DNA of 64,000 bases from DATEMU01 sp964414585 (lineage in GTDB: Bacteria; Planctomycetota; Phycisphaerae; UBA1845; UTPLA1): NCBI GenBank assembly GCA_964414585.1, contig CAYPXR010000069.1, positions 1-64,000 of the forward strand. The letters run 5' to 3'. The translations under genes were made by a program, and so were the position numbers. Position 1 is the stretch's first letter. Each line of letters begins with the position of its first letter. Under the pieces are notes generated by a model. The model was not told the origin of the DNA, made no database searches, and was given only the letters and a program-made list of their open reading frames with translations. Below are positions 60,636 to 64,000 of this stretch, in pieces.

Positions 60636-61709
60636 TTACGTGATCTTCAATTCCAACGGCGTCGTCTGCATCGCGGCCTTGATACTCACCTGCCCGGCCA
60701 AACGCCGAACGAAACCCATAACGGATTCCCGTGTTACGTCGTCCGCTCTCTCAAAAACATCCACCGGCGTCCCGTTGTCGCCGCTGGTGCGAATGGAAAT
60801 ATTGATCGGCACTTCGCCGAGAAACGGCACGCCGAGGCGCTCGGCCGCCTGCTTCGCGCCGCCGCGGCCGAAGAGGTCGTACTCCTTGCCGGTGTCCGGC
60901 GCGCGGAAGTAGCTCATATTCTCGACGACGCCGAGGATCGGCACATTCAATTGCTGATACATCCGCAGGGCCTTGATCGCATCGAGCAGGGCGACGGCCT
61001 GCGGTGTGCAGACGACGACGGCCCCGGAGAGCGGGATCGTCTGCGAGAGCGTCAGCGGCACGTCGCCGGTGCCGGGCGGCAGGTCGATGATCAGGTAATC
61101 GAGTTCGCCCCAATCGACCTGATCGAGGAATTGCTTGATGACGCCGTGGACCATGGGCCCGCGCCAGATGACGGCCTTTTCCGGCTCGACCATGAAGCCC
61201 ATGGACATGATCTTGATGCCCGCGGCTTCGAGCGGCACGAGCTTCTCACCGCGGACGCGGGGCTTTTCAAACTCCAGACCGATCATCTTGGGGATCGACG
61301 GGCCGTAGATGTCCGCGTCGAGCAGGCCGACCTTCGCGCCGTCGCGGGCCAGGCCGACGGCCGCAAGCACGGCGATCGTCGATTTGCCCACGCCGCCCTT
61401 GCCCGCGCCGACGGCGATCGTGTTCTTCACGCCCGGCAACCGGCCGGCGAGATTGGGCGTCGCGCGGACCTGGGCCGACCATTCGATCTCGACGGCCGAT
61501 GCGCCGATCTTTTTCAACGCGCCTTCGACGTCCTTCTTGATCTGGTCCTTCAGCGGACAGGCGGGCGTGGTCAGCTCGATGCCGATCTTGACGCGGCCGT
61601 CGGTAATGGCGACGCCTTTGACCATGTTGAGTGTGACGAGGTCTTTGCCGAGTTCGGGGTCCTTGACGCCGCGCATCGCGGTGAGGACTTGATCGTTGGT
61701 GATGCTCAT
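60636..61709 (-). CDS. Mrp/NBP35-type P-loop ATPase (iron-sulfur carrier)
   Basis: 357 residues from ATG 61709 (TAGGAAATTA upstream). N-terminal MIP18-like domain (VLTAMRGVKDPELGKDLVTL), P-loop GAGKGGVGKST at 101-111, DADIYGPSIPKMIG, LIIDLPPGTGDVPLTLSQ. The usual CPxC pair of Mrp, after NMSYF, is replaced by APDTGKEYDLFGRGG, so the cluster-ligand cysteines are absent at that site. Involved in Fe-S cluster delivery in the family. Its ATG shares a base with the stop of the upstream gene. Confidence 0.88.
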   Translation of the reverse strand: MSITNDQVLTAMRGVKDPELGKDLVTLNMVKGVAITDGRVKIGIELTTPACPLKDQIKKDVEGALKKIGASAVEIEWSAQVRATPNLAGRLPGVKNTIAVGAGKGGVGKSTIAVLAAVGLARDGAKVGLLDADIYGPSIPKMIGLEFEKPRVRGEKLVPLEAAGIKIMSMGFMVEPEKAVIWRGPMVHGVIKQFLDQVDWGELDYLIIDLPPGTGDVPLTLSQTIPLSGAVVVCTPQAVALLDAIKALRMYQQLNVPILGVVENMSYFRAPDTGKEYDLFGRGGAKQAAERLGVPFLGEVPINISIRTSGDNGTPVDVFERADDVTRESVMGFVRRLAGQVSIKAAMQTTPLELKIT

Positions 61710-62974
61710 TAATTTCCTAGGATGGTGTCCACGAAAGGTTGCAAGTCCGCCGCCGTCACGGAACCACTCGCGTTGAAATCGCCGCGGAGGAGGCTGCAAC
61801 AGGAACATGATAGCGCCGCGGCGGGCGGGTCGAGCAGGGCCAGCACAAAACGGTCCACATCGTCGTCATCGACCGTCCCATCGCAATTCATATCGCCGAG
61901 GATGATCGCGGTCGAGGCACAGTCCAATTGCGAGATGAAGGGGGCGGCTTCACCGTTCGCGGTCGTAAAGAAGCCGCCGGCGAAGATCTCCGAATCGGAG
62001 ACCAGCAATGCGCGAACGCTGTCATTGGCGCCGCCGCCGACCGCCGACCATGCCGAGCCGTCCCAATAAGCGATATGCGAAGCGGCAATTCCGCCGGCCG
62101 TCGTGAAGGAGCCGCCGACATACAGTCGACCGCCATGCTCGGCGAGGGCGAAGACCGTGTCATCCGTGCCGGAGCCCAGGGCGTGCCACGCATGGCCGTC
62201 CCAGCGGGCAATGTTGCTGACGGGCATACCGACCACGGAGACAAAATCACCACCGGCGATCAAGTCGCCGTTGTAAACGCACAAGGCGTAAACGTATCCG
62301 CCGATCCAGCCGTAGAAGGGCGTCAGGTTCGCGCCGTCGTATTGCGCGATGCCCATCGCCGACATGTGGTTTACCTGCGTGAACGAACCGCCGACGACGA
62401 GCGCGCCGTCGTACTCTCGCAGGGCGTACACCCAGGGGAACGACCCGCCGGTGATGCCGGCCCCCAGCATCTGCCAGCTCGACCCGTCCCAGCGGGCGAT
62501 GCTGCCGAGGCTCGTAAACCAGCCGCCGATGAACAACTCTCCGTTGAAAACGTGAACGGCACGGACGGTATTGTTAATCGTGTTGGCCATTGGCGACCAG
62601 GCATTTCCATTCCACGCGGCCACGCGATTGACGGTCAACGCACCGGCCGTCGTGAAACTCCCGCCGGCGATCAACTGGCCCTCATAGACATCCAGACCGA
62701 ACACCGGACCATTAAGTCCGGTCGCCAGCGCCGACCAGTTCTCGCCGTCCCATTTGGCGATATTGCCGACCGCCTGGCCGCCGGCCAGCGCGAATTGACC
62801 ACCGATGTAAAGGGCCGGTCCGTTGCCGTCGTCATAGACCGCGAGGGAATGCACCGGAGCGTTTGTGCCGGGCGCGAATTTTCCGGTCGACCAGACCGGC
62901 TCACAATCCTGCCCCGAAACAGGAGCCACAACGGCGGCGAGTCCGACCCCGACGATGCCAACGAGAGATCGCAT
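61709..62974 (-). CDS. Secreted repeat protein with dockerin-like tail
   Basis: 421 residues. Signal peptide (SLVGIVGVGLAAVVAPVSGQ), then about seven ~45-residue repeats with the rhythm LYIGGQFALAGGQAVGNIAKWDGENWSALATG, seen again as LIAGGSFTTAGAL and LYVGGSFTTAGGIAASHIAYW. The rhythm suggests a beta-propeller of the delta-60/kelch type. The C-terminus is GDMNCDGTVDDDDVDRFVLA and RGDFNASGSVTAADLQPFVD, two EF-hand-like dockerin segments typical of planctomycete secreted proteins. Role unknown. Confidence 0.8.
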   Translation of the reverse strand: MRSLVGIVGVGLAAVVAPVSGQDCEPVWSTGKFAPGTNAPVHSLAVYDDGNGPALYIGGQFALAGGQAVGNIAKWDGENWSALATGLNGPVFGLDVYEGQLIAGGSFTTAGALTVNRVAAWNGNAWSPMANTINNTVRAVHVFNGELFIGGWFTSLGSIARWDGSSWQMLGAGITGGSFPWVYALREYDGALVVGGSFTQVNHMSAMGIAQYDGANLTPFYGWIGGYVYALCVYNGDLIAGGDFVSVVGMPVSNIARWDGHAWHALGSGTDDTVFALAEHGGRLYVGGSFTTAGGIAASHIAYWDGSAWSAVGGGANDSVRALLVSDSEIFAGGFFTTANGEAAPFISQLDCASTAIILGDMNCDGTVDDDDVDRFVLALLDPPAAALSCSCCSLLRGDFNASGSVTAADLQPFVDTILGN

Positions 62975-63024
62975 CAGGATAGTTTACTCGACGGGGCGGC
63001 CGGTCTCCAAGAACGGCGGCGGAC

Positions 63025-63528
63025 TTATTCGTGGGAATCTTCCGGTATGTGCGACACGCCACGCCGACGGGCGAGGGCCTTCAGTCGTTGATAATGGTCG
63101 GCGCCTTCTTCGGCGAGTTCCTGGAAAAGCGATCGGAGATGCGCCTGCGGGACGAGCTTCGCCTGTTGCGCGTAAAACGCCGCCGTCTTGCGCTCCGTCT
63201 GGAGGATCATGCGCATGGCGTCGTGAAACGACGCCTCGTCGCGAACGTCGAGAAGGCGCGTGCCGGTGACGACGAGGTCCTTGTCGTCGTTGGTCAGCAC
63301 GAAATCGGCTTGCGGGTACATCTCGGCGAGAAGCTGTTGGAGGCGCTGCTTGTGTCCCTGCTCCTCGTCGGCCATCTCGGCGAATTCGCGGCGATCTCCG
63401 GGGTTCGGCGCCTTTTCGGAGAGCACGAGGTATCGATAGGCGGCGACGGTCTCGCCGTAAACGCCGATGGCCAGAATCTTGTCTGGGCCGCGACCATCTG
63501 CTGCATCGGCGCTGGGGGCGTCGGACAT
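63025..63528 (-). CDS. Rubrerythrin-like ferritin-family protein
   Basis: 167 residues from ATG 63528 (GGAGAA upstream). Four-helix ferritin pattern with carboxylate/His ligands: GETVAAYRYLVLSE (Glu26), ADEEQGHKQRL (Glu56, His59), QTERKTAAFYAQQ (Glu ~118) and AEEGADHYQRL (Glu/His near 145-149). Lacks a rubredoxin domain. Likely a diiron peroxide-protection protein. Divergent from typA. Confidence 0.8.
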   Translation of the reverse strand: MSDAPSADAADGRGPDKILAIGVYGETVAAYRYLVLSEKAPNPGDRREFAEMADEEQGHKQRLQQLLAEMYPQADFVLTNDDKDLVVTGTRLLDVRDEASFHDAMRMILQTERKTAAFYAQQAKLVPQAHLRSLFQELAEEGADHYQRLKALARRRGVSHIPEDSHE

Positions 63529-63652
63529 GGCGATATTCTCCGGCAAGGGCGGTCGAAGAGCAATTCGGAGCGATTCGATTAGCCAAATCGGTTCCGATGC
63601 CTTAGAATTGCCGGGCTGAAAACACAACGACATTCAAGCAGGTGAGAGCCCC

Positions 63653-64000
63653 ATGGAGTTTCGCAACTTAGCCATCATTGCCCACGTCGATCACGGAAAA
63701 ACGTCGCTCGTCGATTGTCTCCTGCGCCAGTCCGGCATGTTCCGCGAAGGGACGATGACCGGCGATCTCATCATGGACTCCAACCCGCAGGAGCGCGAGC
63801 GGGGGATCACCATCTTCGCGAAGAACTGCGCGATTCAGTACAAGGACTACAAGATCAACCTGATCGACACGCCGGGCCACGCGGATTTCGGCGGAGAAGT
63901 CGAGCGCGTCCTGAAGATGGCCGACGGCTGCCTGCTCGTCGTCGATGCCTTTGAAGGGCCGATGCCGCAGACGCGGTTCGTGCTGAAAAAGGCGTTCGAA
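63653..64000 (+). CDS. typA: Translational GTPase TypA/BipA, cut by the right edge
   Basis: First 116 codons; AGGTGAGAG upstream. MEFRNLAIIAHVDHGKTSLV with the P-loop at 10-17, then DSNPQERERGITIFAKNCAI (switch I), NLIDTPGHADFGGEVERVL (switch II). The FRNLAIIAHVDHGKT/LRQSG pattern fits TypA rather than LepA or EF-G. The remainder lies outside the window. A -10-like TAGAAT at 63603-63608 precedes it. Confidence 0.94.
   Translation, partial: MEFRNLAIIAHVDHGKTSLVDCLLRQSGMFREGTMTGDLIMDSNPQERERGITIFAKNCAIQYKDYKINLIDTPGHADFGGEVERVLKMADGCLLVVDAFEGPMPQTRFVLKKAFE

Noticed and set aside
1..64000. CRISPR arrays, tRNA, rRNA, transposases, prophage genes
   Set aside because: Looked for regular spaced repeats, cloverleaf-like segments in the gaps and DDE or HUH transposase motifs in the frames; none seen.

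Overview
The window reads as a chromosomal contig of a high-GC (about 60-63 %) bacterium, most probably an uncultured planctomycete near the Phycisphaerae. Support: a short PEP-CTERM protein, a secreted repeat protein with a dockerin-like GDMNCDGTV tail, zinc-ribbon membrane proteins of the LRCPVCQYDLRG type, a large pseudopilin locus, Uma2 and four-helix-bundle proteins, and dapL-type lysine synthesis. This assignment is inferred from gene content, not from a marker-gene search. No rRNA, tRNA, CRISPR array, transposase or phage gene was found.

Layout. 1-1147: a gene cut by the left edge whose first ~300 bases have a clearly different composition. 1.2-4.9 kb: NatA/NatB-like ABC exporter and an MFS carrier. 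5.0-10.6 kb: M16 peptidase, a lipoprotein, a cold-shock-like mini-protein and a PhnD-like lipoprotein. 10.7-24.6 kb: housekeeping and small accessory genes (membrane protein, ComM/YifB, BtpA-like, class I amidotransferase, DinB-like, two fold-type II PLP enzymes including threonine synthase, Uma2, NDK, TPR and zinc-ribbon membrane proteins, PEP-CTERM mini-protein, GT39-like transferase, NAD kinase). 25.0-36.3 kb: a type II secretion/pseudopilin locus with GspF, five prepilin-like proteins and a very large GspK-like protein, interrupted by a four-helix-bundle gene between perfect 32-bp inverted repeats. 36.4-44.5 kb: a large 2-hydroxyacyl-CoA-dehydratase-type activase and its dehydratase-like partner, separated by a small-ORF/nucleotidyltransferase pair, a relic of an activase 5' end and a dehydrogenase/epimerase. 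44.8-51.0 kb: a glycan locus (two GT4 enzymes, asparagine synthetase, GT39-like). 51.0-51.85 kb: a gene-free, repeat-rich stretch. 51.85-60.6 kb: dapL, folK, pyrD, panC, lgt, a HEAT-repeat protein and a TMTC-like TPR membrane protein. 60.6-64 kb: Mrp-type ATPase, secreted repeat protein, rubrerythrin-like protein and the start of typA.

How the genes work together. The pseudopilin genes mostly overlap by a few bases, so they are probably one transcript; the last gene has its own promoter-like sequence. The activase and dehydratase-like proteins are expected to form a functional pair despite being separated. dapL-folK-pyrD-panC is a metabolic run (lysine/cell wall, folate, pyrimidine, pantothenate) continuing into lipoprotein maturation. 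The glycosyltransferases, asparagine synthetase and PEP-CTERM protein fit an exopolysaccharide/surface-sorting theme. Palindromic repeats recur: an ~80-bp family at 15.8, 29.3 and 51.8 kb (one copy inside a prepilin coding sequence), and a GC-rich hairpin at 13.5 and 15.3 kb.
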